Origin: Raphanus sativus
Taxonomy: Eukaryota; Streptophyta; Magnoliopsida; Brassicales; Brassicaceae
Length of the DNA: 64,000 nt
Assembly: GCF_000801105.2 (NCBI RefSeq)
Contig: NC_079514.1
Span: 5,518,001 to 5,582,000, forward strand
Direction: 5' to 3'
This document shows, in pieces, positions 23,601 to 35,059 of this stretch (within the stretch, counting starts at the first letter, position 1; every line of letters begins with the position of its first letter). The notes under the pieces are model-generated. The model did no database searches. It had not been told where the DNA came from and saw nothing but the letters and a program-made list of their open reading frames with translations. The position numbers were made by a program, and so were the translations under genes.

Positions 23601-25427
23601 TTATTCGAAAGATGCTTGCCATTGAAGAGTTTCTCCAGCGAACATTGGAACTATCTCTCCAAATGAGAAGGACAAAACCTCAGGAACCTTCCAAGGAGCT
23701 TTCTTCAGTGTGGTCTTTGAAGAGTTTCTTGGGAGGCCATAGAAATCAGGTCCATTGAAGCTTGTGAAAGCTTCCAACTTGTCAAGCGCACCCGCCTGAG
23801 GTAAAAGATATGAACATTAAAGGAAACTCCAAAACCGGGAAAAGTAAACCGTTTGAAGTTACCTCATCAAAGACCTTGGCGTATAGAGACAGGGCAACAG
23901 GAGCGCTGTAAATACCAGCACATCCACATGATGTTTCTTTTCTTCTCCGTTCATGTGGAGCACTGTCTGTGCCCAGGAAGAACTTCTTGCTTCCACTAGT
24001 TACAGCCTTAACAATGGCTTCTCCTGTAGACAAGAAGTAAAGCACAGTGAGATTCAGAAAGCAGATATAAGGAAATGAAATCTGGATGATCTAGAGGGAA
24101 AGTGAAGAGCATACGGTGTATCTCTCTTTTGAGAACGGGAAGGCAGTAGTTGTGCGGTTGTAATCCACCTTGGAAAAGAGCGTTCCTGTTGAGAAGGAGA
24201 TGTTGTGGTGTGACTGTTGCACCAACAAACCCTGGAAGCCAACCAGAAGGGTATGAGACTGGAAGATTAGCAAAAGACCAAAAGATGAGAATGAAATTTA
24301 AGAAAGTTACAAAACCTTCTTTGCAAGATTCAACGAAGTTCACAGCATCCATGGTAGTGATGTGTTCCATCACTACTTTCAGCTGTGGAAGGCGTTGGAT
24401 TAAAGGCTGCAGAACTGTCTCAATGAAGATTTTCTCGCGGTCAAAGACATCAATACTCGGATCCGTGACCTCTCCATGAACCTAACCATAACACATTCCT
24501 TAGACAAGAAAGTCTAAATGACAAAAATGTCTAAATCTGCAGCGTGATTTATTTACCAGAAGAGGCATGTTCTGTTTGACCATCTCTTCTAGTACTGGCA
24601 AGCATTTTCCAAAGAGGTCTGTAACACCATCTTGAGAGTTAGTTGTGGCTCCCGCAGGGTACAGCTTCACCGCATAAACCACACCACTTTCCCCTAAAAA
24701 ACGAGATACATTATACATAAAAATGTATTTGACTATGATGAAGAAACAATGGGAAAAGTACTTACTGGCAAGCTTGATCTCCTGAGGTTGGGTTTTGTCA
24801 GTCAAATAAAGAGTCATTAGTGGATCAAAGCTGGTCCCAACCGGCAAAGCTTTCATGATAGATTCACGGTAAGTAATGGCAGCTGCAGTGGAGGTCACAG
24901 GGGGCTTCAGATTCGGCATCACGATCGCTCTCCTAAAATGACTCGCACTACACACATGTACACAACCCATTTCTCATCAGACAAAACACTAAGCATCAAC
25001 GGAAATTGAAGGAATATATTCAGAACAAACAAGAACCACTCCATTGATATATAAATGTAAATAGTAGGGAGAATATAAATATAAACCTGTGGGGAACAAC
25101 AGCCTGAAGAAGATCGCCATCACGGAGATGAAGATGCCAATCATCAGGCTGAGTGATTGTGAGTTCCATTCTTACTGCTCTAGTCTTCAATTTCTTACAA
25201 GATTTCAGTTTCTGAGATCCAAATCCCTACACAAAGAGGAGTAACTAGTAGTTTACTCACATTATAATGGTCTCAAGACCCACATGGACAACGAGATGAT
25301 TAAAATAAAATACAAACCGGGTCAAATGGATTGAATGGTCAATGAAAATTAAAAAAGAAAGACTGAGAAGTGGAGGAGGCATAGTACATACAACAACACT
25401 ACAAGGAGAAACAAGAGTCTTGATCAT
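23601..25427 (-). CDS. PYR4: dihydroorotase, mitochondrial (PYR4)
   Basis: Eight exons give an intact 377-residue enzyme: 25392-25427, 25087-25226, 24766-24947, 24557-24693, 24316-24481, 24115-24231, 23863-24023 and 23601-23795, all GT-AG and in phase. It cyclises N-carbamoyl-aspartate to dihydroorotate in pyrimidine synthesis. The first residues (MIKTLVSPC ... AVR) form a short organelle-targeting leader before [19 protein letters not shown], which carries the metal-binding Hx[10 protein letters not shown] holds the carboxylated lysine, HGEV and EHITT the further histidines, and GTDSAPH the catalytic aspartate. Length and exon pattern match the Arabidopsis protein as I remember it. The downstream partial duplicate and the retroposon in the 3' flank are the odd features; the gene itself appears functional. 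Confidence 0.93.
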
Positions 25428-25918
25428 CACAATGCCTTTGCAAGATTCACCTGTTTACAAAGGGTAATAAGATTTAGAAAGAAAAAAAGACATTAAAAAA
25501 AGGGAACGATTTGTGTTTGTCATTGAGATATGAAGACAGAAACAAAACATAGAAGCTCTATTCAATATCTGACTGAAACAAATTTCAAAAGCTCATAGAG
25601 ACATTTGGTCGAACAACTTATCTGCGATATATTTTAAAGCTTTATCTATTATTAAAAAAAAAATGTTAAAACGTTACCGAGTTTAGAGCATAGATTGTTT
25701 GAAAATTAAAACGCCGGTGAAGGAAGGAGAAGTTGACGGTGACAGAAGACGGTTGTGATCAGTGTGATCGGAAGAAAACGTCTGCAACGAAGTTCCGACA
25801 ATAAACCGTGAGAAGAGAACTTATACTTGTACAAGTTTTAAAAATAAATAGGGGCAAAATTGTAAATGGGAGTTTTGTAAACAGAGTTATTGGACAACAG
25901 TTTCTTCGTCAAGATCAG
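25428..25918 (-). promoter_or_regulatory. PYR4 upstream region
   Basis: The stretch upstream of the PYR4 start holds its leader and promoter. A possible 5' untranslated exon ends near 25450. No distinctive regulatory site was recognised before the receptor-kinase pseudogene begins at about 25919. Confidence 0.3.
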
Positions 25919-27402
25919 CTATGTAATGGTTATGACTAGAAGACGTTGTGCTTTTTGCTGTGGAGGCAGCGCAGCATCAATCATAGGACCGATCAATACT
26001 TCCCATATTGACTTGAACTCTGTTAGATTTGAGTCGACATCTCTTTTTTTTTTTTGAATAAAATGTTAAATTTGATTCAAAAGAAAATAAGCTTGTTTAC
26101 AGCATGAGCTACTTTGTTTATAACATGGTTACTAACTTGGTTTTAAAAAAAAAAACTTTATCCTATGTACCCACAACTCCAATCCAACTTTGATATGCGG
26201 TCGCCATCCTTTTGTCGTGTCTGAGAGTTGCTATTCTGTTCTTCACCTGCCTGTCAATCATTCGAAATATTATTTCCTCCGAATGGGACTGGTCACCATG
26301 CTTCCTGCCGTTGCGTTCCCTCCAAATTGTGTATACAGCAGCCTGAAACACATAGCGAAGAAGAAATCTGTGTATTGGCGAGATTCTTCCCTGCGTAAGA
26401 TGGTAGACAATGTCCTCCCAGTCAGCAGAGTAGAGGTTGCCCAAAAGGTTTTGCGTCAGCTTCTTCCACAACGTTGAGGAGTAGGAGCACGCAAAGAAGA
26501 GGTGGCTTCTCGTTTCCAGATGTTGGTGGCAGAGTATACAACTTCCATCGCTTCCACTGTTCCACATAGCCATTCTATCGCCGGTTGGCAAACGATTATG
26601 CATAGCTAGCCATGCACAAAAACGAAACTTCGGTGTTGCTTGTCTGAACCAGAGACCTTTGTGCCAACTAACCTTACCTCCGGTAACTCTTATATGATTC
26701 CATGTATCTCGAGCTGTGAACTTTGCCTTGTAGACATCATTCTTCCCTTTCCATAAGACTATATCCTCTTCCTCTGTTCTTGTCAGCATCCTTAGATGGT
26801 CTTCAATTTGAATGAGGTCGTTCGAGCGATGGTTTCTTCTTCTACGTTTTGTGCAGGCCGTTTTAACAGAGTCAAACTGGCCAATACCCATGTCTATTTG
26901 TCCTCGTGGACCCAACACATCCCTCAAGCAACCCATCGGAGACCAATGATCATACCAAAACGAGGTCTTTTCACCATTGTGCACTTCCACTTGAGTCGAC
27001 ATCTCTAGTGTAGTGTTCACGGCAAAGTATTGGCTCACCTGGCCATGAATAAAAGCTTCTGTTTGGTTAGAACAACTATGCATCAAACCATCAGAACCGG
27101 TTTTGATACAACCGGAACAGTCCTCTGAAGTTGATCCTGGGATGCACATCCCTACTGCGTAGATACGGTTGGGTTCCTGGCCGATGGAACCGCTGAAGAA
27201 GAAACCCTCTTGAGCCGTGGCGTTGGAAGGAAGAGAAAGAGAGGATGACACGGCAGTTTACGTCGTAAGTACCGTTAGGCCGCCTGAAATGCCCATTGTC
27301 ACTACATGTTTGTGATGAAACCGAAGCAACACCAAAGCTTATGAGAGGACAAAACAGAGTATTGAAAACATACTCCTCTGCTTCAGATTTTCTCTGAAGC
27401 AT
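25919..27402 (-). pseudogene. cysteine-rich receptor-like kinase (DUF26) pseudogene
   Basis: The right part (27007-27402) encodes the secreted DUF26/Gnk2 domain of a CRK-type protein: [11 protein letters not shown] and [11 protein letters not shown] in one frame, then, after a frame change near 27230, [19 protein letters not shown] and the signature [13 protein letters not shown] (C-x8-C-x2-C). The left part (25919-26044) continues with NLTEFKSIWEVLIGPMIDAA in yet another frame and then stops. A LINE fragment splits the two parts at 26045-26990. There is no second DUF26 domain, transmembrane segment or kinase. It is a dead fragment of a family that is clustered nearby on Arabidopsis chromosome 4. 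Confidence 0.82.
26045..26990 (-). mobile_element. 5'-truncated LINE (non-LTR retrotransposon)
   Basis: A minus-strand insert of 946 bp ends in poly(A) (top-strand T tract at 26045-26055) and is flanked by a perfect 16-bp duplication, TTGAGTCGACATCTCT (26029-26044 and 26991-27006). Its frame encodes the C-terminal end of a plant LINE reverse transcriptase, including the zinc-binding zf-RVT region (WHKGLWFRQATPKFRFCAWL, CILCHQHLETRSHLFFAC). Only the 3' end was copied, as is usual for L1-type insertion. The frame fuses by chance with the DUF26 coding of the host pseudogene to give a 362-codon chimeric frame (26163-27251). Confidence 0.93.
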
Positions 27403-28279
27403 CCTCCCTAACCTGCAACTGCTGTCACAAACACGATAAAGTCAAAAAATCAAAGTCAATAATAATGTTGAATTTTGCAAATGTGATGATTGTTTAATTT
27501 TTTTTTTCTTTTTTTGAAAATCACTGAAGAAACGACAGTTAAGAGAAGCACTAGTATTTGTTCAAAAAAAAAAAAAAGAAGCACTAGTAAAATCAAGACA
27601 ACTTTCTTCTCCTCTTTTTCTATTCCTTCTAATGTCATTGCTGAACACAACATCTTCTATAATGCTTCTCTCTAGGCCAAGGTCCCCAGACATAATCTAT
27701 GTTCAAGTAGTGCGTATTCCAGGTAGTAAAAAACAGAGGAGTGTTCAAACTGCAATGCACTTGAGAAAGATCTCATACTGTTTGCAACACATGTTAAAGA
27801 AATAAGCGTTGGAGACTATCAGAACTGTTACCGTGAGAAACAAGGAGGGTCTTGTTAGTCGTCCACGTCACATTTTCCGGTGGGAAATTAATCATTTTTT
27901 TTTGCGCAGCCACGGCCAGCGAAAACAGGTGAAAAAAGCCAATTTCAAGAACATTATTGTTAAATATTACTCTCTGTTCATGTTCTGTTTCAATAGTGAT
28001 ATGTTTTCTAATCTGTTTTCTTTAGTGGAGGATGGTTTTGATCGTGACTAATCTTCATTTTTGACATCTAAATTCCAAACCAGTTCGTGATCAAGGTTCG
28101 GTGAGAGCCTAATCTCTTGTCTTTATCTCTGGATTAAGTAAATCCAAATGATAATTAAAGGTGCGACTTGTTAGCCCCACGGCCCCCACCATGACGCCAC
28201 ATGGGCAGCTCATTCAAAGGATTTGGAGGACACGTGGCACTCTCTATGCTCAGAAAAAAAAATTCCAAAACAGAGTATC
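27403..28279. other. intergenic, nothing recognised
   Basis: AT-rich spacer with A- and T-tracts (27490-27515, 27563-27580). Some of it may belong to the receptor-kinase pseudogene or to further eroded retroposons, but no reading frame or repeat boundary supports a call. Confidence 0.35.
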
Positions 28280-28813
28280 TAGAGCATCCCCATTAGTGAA
28301 CCCCCTCTTGGGGTTCATAGACATTTTTTAATAATTTTATGATGGGACCATAAATAGTGATGAACTTCTATCAATTGTGTTCTCCCATTGGTGAACTTGA
28401 AATTGGGGTTCATAAAAATAAAATAAAATATTTTAGAAAAAATAAATAAAAGTTTTTATTCAATCTGAAGGCAAATGTCTATTGATCAGAATCAACCTAA
28501 TGCTCATAATCATAGTGGTAACTTTAAGAGAACACATAACTTTCATATAGAAGACTATAATAATTGCCCATTGTAGGTCTCTCCATTCTTGAGCTCCACA
28601 AGCTAATGCAAGATCTCAAGTTAAAAACAGTGCCCACTTAACTTCTGATACATATATTATAATCAAGGGTTTGAAGTTTAACTTACCATGGGATGTCCTT
28701 GAGCAGTCTTGAGTAGCGAAAGAGGAAGCTACAAACACAACAAAACAGAAGCTAAAGAGTCAAACTTTAAAGTTTAACCTTAATTACTACAATTATAGAA
28801 AGAAGTCACATAC

Positions 28814-29161
28814 ATGCCATCGTGTTTTCCAAGAGGTTCATCATACTGGATTCCAACCCAATAGCTAGAACCCAACGACTCTGCTCGTCCAACGTATTTG
28901 ACCACTCCCCTTTTCTCTCCGGGCTCAACTTGGCATCTATCTCCCACCTTTATATTTTGACAACAAGAGATTAAAAAGGAAAGAAGAAGAGTAGAAGCAG
29001 TATACACAAGAGGGATCAGGTTTCACAAAATATCAAAACAGTAGCTCATTATTATCTCTGCCTCTTCAGTTTAAAGTAAAGGAAGGGAGAAGTCTTTTAA
29101 ATACAAAAAAAAGAAGAATCAAACTCACCTTGATATTATCTTCCATGAAGTCCTCCTTCGT
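28814..29161 (-). pseudogene. tubulin-folding cofactor B fragment (CAP-Gly exon)
   Basis: Exon 28814-28947 encodes VGDRCQVEPGEKRGVVKYVG and, further on, SYWVGIQYDEPLGKHDG, the CAP-Gly domain of tubulin-folding cofactor B. The preceding exon 29129-29161 encodes TKEDFMEDNIK. Donor and acceptor sites between them are conserved (AAG/GTGAGT and AAAG/GTGGG), so the copy is genomic, not processed. The N-terminal ubiquitin-like part and the C-terminal end of CAP-Gly are missing. The Arabidopsis gene is on chromosome 3 (At3g10220, from memory), so this piece is out of place here. Confidence 0.8.
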
Positions 29162-29451
29162 CTGTTGAAATGAGGAATCATTAGAATCTTTTGTGTTCTT
29201 AAATTTCTTAATCCTTACCCCCAAATACTTTAGCTAGAATGTAAGTAGAGCTTTGAGATATCTCACAACTAACTGTTCTCCAATCTTAACTCACAACAGC
29301 TATAAATCAATAATTTAGACCACCGAACTAGACACTCCCACTGGAGACAAGTGCTTTCTGAGCAGGTTTTATAGCTAAACTATAGATTAAACTAAACAGA
29401 GATTCTCATAAGTATATGTACGGAAGCAAGGAAGAGAGAGAGAGAGAGTAC

Positions 29452-29522
29452 TTGGAGTTGGTGACATCGGAGAAGAGAGAAACAAAGAGAGTGTTTTCGC
29501 TGTCGAGATGGAATACCTTCAT
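29452..29522 (-). pseudogene. possible first exon of a CGI121/TPRKB-like KEOPS subunit
   Basis: The frame starts MKVFHLDSENTLFVSLFSDV and continues TNSK, then a GT donor (GTACTC) follows. The LFSDVTNSK stretch resembles the N-terminus of the CGI121 (TPRKB) subunit of the KEOPS tRNA-modification complex. Only this 71-bp exon is seen; no downstream CGI121 exons follow. The match is short and rests on memory, so it is tentative. Confidence 0.4.
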
Positions 29523-30163
29523 TCCCTTTGGTCGGCGGCGAAAAAAGTAAAGAGTCGATTTAGGGTTTTACTCCGCCGGAGTTTGTTGGAGACACCAGAT
29601 CCGGCAAGTCAGTGGGAGGAGGAAACGAGTTTGCAGTGACTGGTCAGAGATGGCGAAGGAGAGACTCGCAGGAGCAGGCGACTGAGAGCACGACGCGTGG
29701 CTTGAACTCCCCTCCTCAGGTTCACGCGGAAGGATCGATTCACCGAAATAAATGTATTTTTCATTTTTTTTTATTAATTCAGCCCTAAGAATTTGGGCCC
29801 ATGAACCTCTTAAATCCGCTAATGCGGATGCTCTAAGATTTGGGCAATCATCAAGTGTGAAAACGTGAAGCAAACACCATTTAGACACACAACAAGAACC
29901 AACCCAATACGCATCATCATCATCAGAACCCCTAAATTCCAGGAAGAGAGAAGATAAATATCTCAAGCTAAAGCTTCAAGCCTCGATCTGGGGTTTCCAT
30001 AAAGTCTCAAGCTTTCGATTACAAACACGCTAGAACTCTATTTGCTTCCAAACCTCGCTTAAAGGGTCTCTCTGTATTCATCTTTCTGTCACAATTCTGA
30101 AAAAAAAAAATTGAAGCTTGATTTGGTTCAACAGAGAGAGAGAGAGAGAGAGATAAAGCAGAG

Positions 30164-31353
30164 ATGTGTAGTTTGTCAGCGAACATGTTGTTACCAACAA
30201 AGCTGAAACCTGCTTATTCAGACAAACAGAGTTATTGTACCACCAACTCACTCCTTGTCTCCAACACAAGACCCAAGAGGAAGAAGAACCAATCCACTGT
30301 TCCTGTAAGTATATTTTTTTTTTCTTTTATCTGGTTCAGACTTATTTTAAACCAAAAAATTTCAAGTTTTAAAATCCGCAGCTTTATGTCGACGCCTCTT
30401 GTTTGTATTAACTATTAAGGGAGATATTCTTTGCTTTATCTATATATATATATATATAGATTCTTGATTAAAAAAAAAAAATCTATATATAGATTCAAGA
30501 AATGGTTTCTGAATCTAAGATGCCTTTGCAGATGGCAAGATTGTTTGGACCAGCTATCTTCGAATCATCCAAGCTGAAAGTATTGTTTCTAGGGGTTGAT
30601 GACAAGAAGCATCCACCAACGCTCCCAAGAACTTACACTCTGACTCACAGTGACATTACAGCTAAACTAACTCTAGCTATTTCTCACTCCATTAACAATT
30701 CTCAGGTATGCGTTTAGTTTTAGGCTCTTAACGGTTTTAGAAAATTTATAGGCTGATGTATGTGTGTATATGTTATAATATAGTTGCAAGGATGGGCAAA
30801 TAGGATATACAGAGATGAAGTGGTAGCAGAATGGAAAAAAGTGAAAGGGAACATGTCTCTTCACGTCCACTGTCACATTAGCGGTGCCCATTTCCTCTTA
30901 GATCTCTTCCCAAAGTTTAGATACTACATCTTTTCCAAAGAACTACCCGTTGTAAGTTTCCAATGTAAAAGAATTTGTTTCATATACGACAACTGTTGAT
31001 TAAAATGATTGTTTTGATTTGTGTGTTAGGTGTTGAATGCTATTGTTCACGGAGATGGCAACCTGTTGAACAGCTATCCCGAGTTACAAGAAGCTCTTGT
31101 TTGGGTTTATTTCCATTCTAATGTCGATGAGTTCAACAGAGTCGAATGTTGGGGTCCGCTTTGGGAAGCTACTTCGCACGATGGTCACAGGACTCAGACT
31201 CTCCCTGAGACTCTGTGCAAGGAGGAGTGCGGTTGTTGTTTCCCAACTGTTAGCTCCATTCCTTGGTCTCATAGTCTTACTAACGAAGGTGTTACTGACT
31301 ACCCTGGGACTCAGGCCGAGGGAATGTCTACTCCAAGTCCGGAGAAAATCTAG
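30164..31353 (+). CDS. SGR1: STAY-GREEN 1 / Mg-dechelatase, chloroplast
   Basis: Four exons (30164-30304, 30532-30705, 30784-30951, 31030-31353) make an intact 268-residue protein. SGR1/NYE1 removes magnesium from chlorophyll a to give pheophytin a, starting chlorophyll breakdown in senescing leaves. A basic, serine/threonine-rich transit peptide covers roughly residues 1-47. The SGR core follows (ARLFGPAIFESSKLKVLFLG, LHVHCHISGAHFLLDLFPKF, YFHSNVDEFNRVECWGPLW). The conserved C-terminal cysteine motif is complete (CKEECGCCFP). A GA repeat lies in the leader at 30133-30154. The tail is convergent with FZR2. The upstream region carries a TIR element end at 29835, which could affect expression. 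Confidence 0.95.
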
Positions 31354-32533
31354 TGATTCAACTAATATACAAGTTTCTTTTTAGTGAAATCTTTTGTAGA
31401 TCTAATATTGGTCTGGTTTGGTTTAGTGTACATGATGTGGTATAGGAAAATAATGATTATTTGTAGGTTTAATAGTACTAAATTAAGTTATAAATGTTTA
31501 ATATTATGCGTCTCCACTTGAGTCTTTGACCCATCAGGCCATCACAGAAGTATTTTTTTTCCATCACAGAAGTATATCATTTCACCAGATCAAAATGTAA
31601 TGAAGTCAAAATAAGTTGGTTTATGTTAGACCGTTGCGTATATACTAAAACTATGGTTTTAAAATATGAAAACGTAAACGAAATGGCAAACTATTCATAA
31701 CAATCATCATCACCAAAGTAGTGTTAATATAAGAATAGTCTCTTTGTATGCTAGTAGGGCGTAATACACACCGATGTAACACGTGAAACCAAAGGAGAAA
31801 CGTGAAGGTAAGGAGATTGGTAGTGACGGCAAAAGACTTGTGCTGGTCTACGATACAAAGCGTACCGGCCACTCCTTGCTTCTAATGATTCCAAATCATT
31901 CTTTTGGATCTATTTGGTATCTTTCCTCACAATCTTCCTCTTGATTGTCAATCCAAACAAATATGAATTTATAAAACGAAAAAAAAAAGAAAAGATGACT
32001 TTGTATGTCCGACCCCATTCGTCTATGTCTACCTGTAATTTACAACCATATTCGTAGGACCGGTCTTGAGATTTTGAAATTATAAAGATTTCATTAAAGA
32101 AAAATACCACTTGTATGTCCATGATATGCATATGCATATTGAGCAGAGCAAGATAGCATAGAAGTTTTAGCAAAAAAAAAAAAAAAGATAGCATAGAAGT
32201 AACATATACATAGAGAATAGGGCAACGAATTATTGCGTTTATTTTATTATTGATGGACTCATTATAAAAATGGTGTGTTCGTAGGCAAAATTTGAACAAC
32301 AAAAATTTATGTATGATGACGTATAAAAGAAAAATTTGAATAAAGATATACAGTTTGAAAATTTTGTGGTGAACCCAGATGGTATTATTATCTCAAAAGG
32401 GTTATAGATCTTTTTTTGCATCCGTGTGAAAAACGTTGGTTGAGAAGACCAACTCAGAGGCTGCTGACTGCTGTTGAAGAAATGCAAGAGATATTTATGT
32501 ATGATCTGTCTCTATGCATCTTGGAAGATCTTT
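31354..32533. other. convergent 3' ends of SGR1 and FZR2
   Basis: This spacer holds the 3' untranslated regions of SGR1 (left) and FZR2 (right). No further gene or bounded repeat was recognised. AT-rich frames such as 31910-32302 on the minus strand have no motif. Confidence 0.4.
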
Positions 32534-35059
32534 TCACCGTATTGTTGTTCTACCAAAGAATGTCGACCCAATGTCACTATCCGTGTTCTGCGTATATAAC
32601 GAAAAATATCGAATTATTTTCCTCTTAAAAAATAACATTTTGGGATCATTAGAGTTGATTGATTTTTTACCTGAGATTTAGGGGATGGGAAGACATTCCA
32701 GAACCTTAAGGTTTCATCTCCTGCTCCGGTTACAATCGTCTGTCCATCTGGTGAGACCGCTAGGTACAGAACACGGTGTGTGTGACCAGTCAGAGTTGCA
32801 ATCTGAACCCAACAAATTAAGAAAAAGAGACGGTTATAAGTTACATATAGCACTTGATAATCCAGAGTACAAATACAAAGGTTGGAGATTTGTTACTTTG
32901 GACATGGTTGGGTATTTCCAGACTATGATTTGGTTTTGAGAGTATCCGTGCGTGCTAACCAGCTCGTTTACGTTCTTAGACCAAGCTAGGTTGCATACCT
33001 GTCACATGCAAGAACAGAAAGGGTTACTTACCGTTGGTTAAAGTCATGTAAAGTTAATGAACGTACCTGACTGCAAGTATCTATGGAGCTTAAATGAGTA
33101 TTTTTGGTTGTATTCCAAAAACGTATGCACCTATCAGCAGTGCCACCACCCGAAGCAAGAAGCCCGTGAACATGAGGTGACCAAGCTATGGCTTTAACCG
33201 CTGCTGTGTGTTCACTACATTTCAAAACCGGTTGCGTTGAATGTTGGTTCCATACAAAAAGCTGAAAGAAAAACATTTATTAAAAAACTATTTTAGCCCC
33301 CATATGCTCAAAAGAAGACTTAATATAATGTAACCGAAAATTTGGAATATAGTTAGTTGGTACGTACCAGATTGTCGCTTCCACCACCAGATGCTAACTC
33401 TCTGTTATCGTGAGACCACTTGAGTCCGCATACCTCGGATTTATGACCAGTCAGTTTGCTGACATGATCTTCTTGACAACGTATATCTCTCTGAAGAATA
33501 CTCTCGTCTCTGCTACCAGATGAAAGAACCGATGAGCTCCATGCCAGTGCTCCAACTCTTAGACTATGTCCTTCCATTGTTCTTGTTCTCTTGCATCGCG
33601 CCGCATCCCATATCTATCAGAACACACAACTAATATGTGTATCATACATCATAAATTCCTCAAATCCTATCTGCCAAAGGTTTAAATACCTACAGATGCT
33701 TTTATTCGAGCATTTCTTATCAATATAGAAAAAAACATCTTTGTAATAACCCTATTGATATTGTTCCATTATGATCAAAGATTCCATATAAGGCATGAGC
33801 TATCTTTTACAATTAAGAACAAAATTTAATGCTGTAACTTACGATTCTAAGTAACAAACAAAGACAAAGAGGTAGAGAGCAATGGACAACAACATAAAGT
33901 AAAAGAGATGTAACCTGTACTTTCCCGGTACTAGTTCCAACAGCCAGATGAGTTCCACGGAAGGCCCAACCCACCGAGCAAACACTCTCATCAGCTCCGA
34001 GATCACATAGTTTAGTTACCTGTTGAAATTTCAAGGAAGCCTTCTTAGAAAAGTTTCTTAGAAATTTGAATGTGAGGAGATAAGGACACTCGCCTTGCTG
34101 CTACAAGCGTTCCACAGATACACGCAGTTCCCTAGTCCCACCGCAAGAACATTCTGTGCTGACCAATCCACAAGATTCAAATAAAAATCATCTTGCAATG
34201 CCGGTGCATCTAGTACCTGACATTTACCCACAAACAAAATATCCAAAATCCAATCAAGCTTGACCACATCAGTAACAATCACACTTAAGAGCTATAGAAA
34301 GAACAGTAAACAACAAACATTCTTCAATAATGGTTTGATTTAAAATCAACCTAACCTCAAGACTCATCACATCAACTAAATCTAATAACAAAAGTCAACG
34401 AGATCGAGAATCTAAAGTCTCCAAACTCAAAACATTACGCAACAACCCGTCAAAGGAACAATCAATGCACATCTAACTAAAAAAAACACAACACATGATC
34501 GCGATCCGTTGTCATTAATTCGACAATCTACATCATCCCGACAATGCACGATCGGACACAGAACGCAAAAAAAAAAAAAAACACCAACCTTATGGGGCGA
34601 TCGCGACACCTTCCTCAACTTCTTGATCGGACTCTGGCTAACACCAGGACCATCATCATCATCAGACACAAACGGCGAAAACAAATCCGTACGCCGATTC
34701 GTCTCAGTCTTAAACCGAAAAATATTACGCGACGTAGAGAACCCAGTGATGTCCCGTTTCTCCGGCGTCTCGGGACCGAACATCGCCGCGCGTAACAGAG
34801 TCGCGTAAGATCCTGCTCCGTCTTCTCTCCCGTCTTTAGCGAGATCGAAGAGCGCGTAATTGGATCCGGATCTACTCGGTATGAATCTATCGGAGTATAT
34901 GGACCGTGATGGTGATGGAGACTGGTTGGCATTGATCAGACGGTTGATTCGTGACTCTAGTGAGATGATCGGAGTGTTCATCGACGGTGTTGTTGGATTG
35001 ATGTTAGTTGAAGAATTCGATGGAGGAGGAGTCACATTGCTTGCGGTAGGATCTTCCAT
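32534..35059 (-). CDS. FZR2: FIZZY-RELATED 2 / CCS52A1, APC/C activator
   Basis: Eight exons give an intact 475-residue protein: 34589-35059, 34094-34216, 33915-34019, 33368-33613, 33067-33261, 32897-32998, 32671-32802 and 32534-32587. It is a Cdh1-type co-activator of the anaphase-promoting complex that promotes endoreduplication. The C-box DRFIPSR lies near residue 60. Seven WD40 repeats follow from about residue 160 ([91 protein letters not shown]). The C-terminus ends FFGRTTIR, with the IR tail that docks on the complex. The last 18-codon exon sits 83 bp beyond the previous one. Intron 2 appears to use a GC donor (AAG/GCGAGT); all others are GT-AG. Confidence 0.94.

Larger units (their letters stand above)
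28281..29835 (-). mobile_element. TIR-bounded segment carrying gene fragments (Pack-type candidate)
   Basis: The left end AGAGCATCCCCATTAG (28281) and right end CTAATGCGGATGCTCT (to 29835) are inverted repeats with one mismatch over 16 bases; both are followed inward by a GGTTCATRG-type sequence. The TIR type is very common between Brassicaceae genes. Between them lie exons of two unrelated genes on the minus strand. The flanks share only TA, so a target duplication is not established, and the two ends could belong to separate MITEs. The right end is about 325 bp upstream of the SGR1 start codon. Confidence 0.5.

Noticed and set aside
26163..27251. 362-codon frame as a single novel protein
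   Set aside because: It is a chance fusion of a receptor pseudogene and a LINE, shown by the 16-bp duplication and poly(A) tail.
29568..29966. 132-codon minus-strand frame upstream of the CGI121-like exon
   Set aside because: It crosses the terminal inverted repeat and unrelated leader sequence; more likely untranslated captured DNA.
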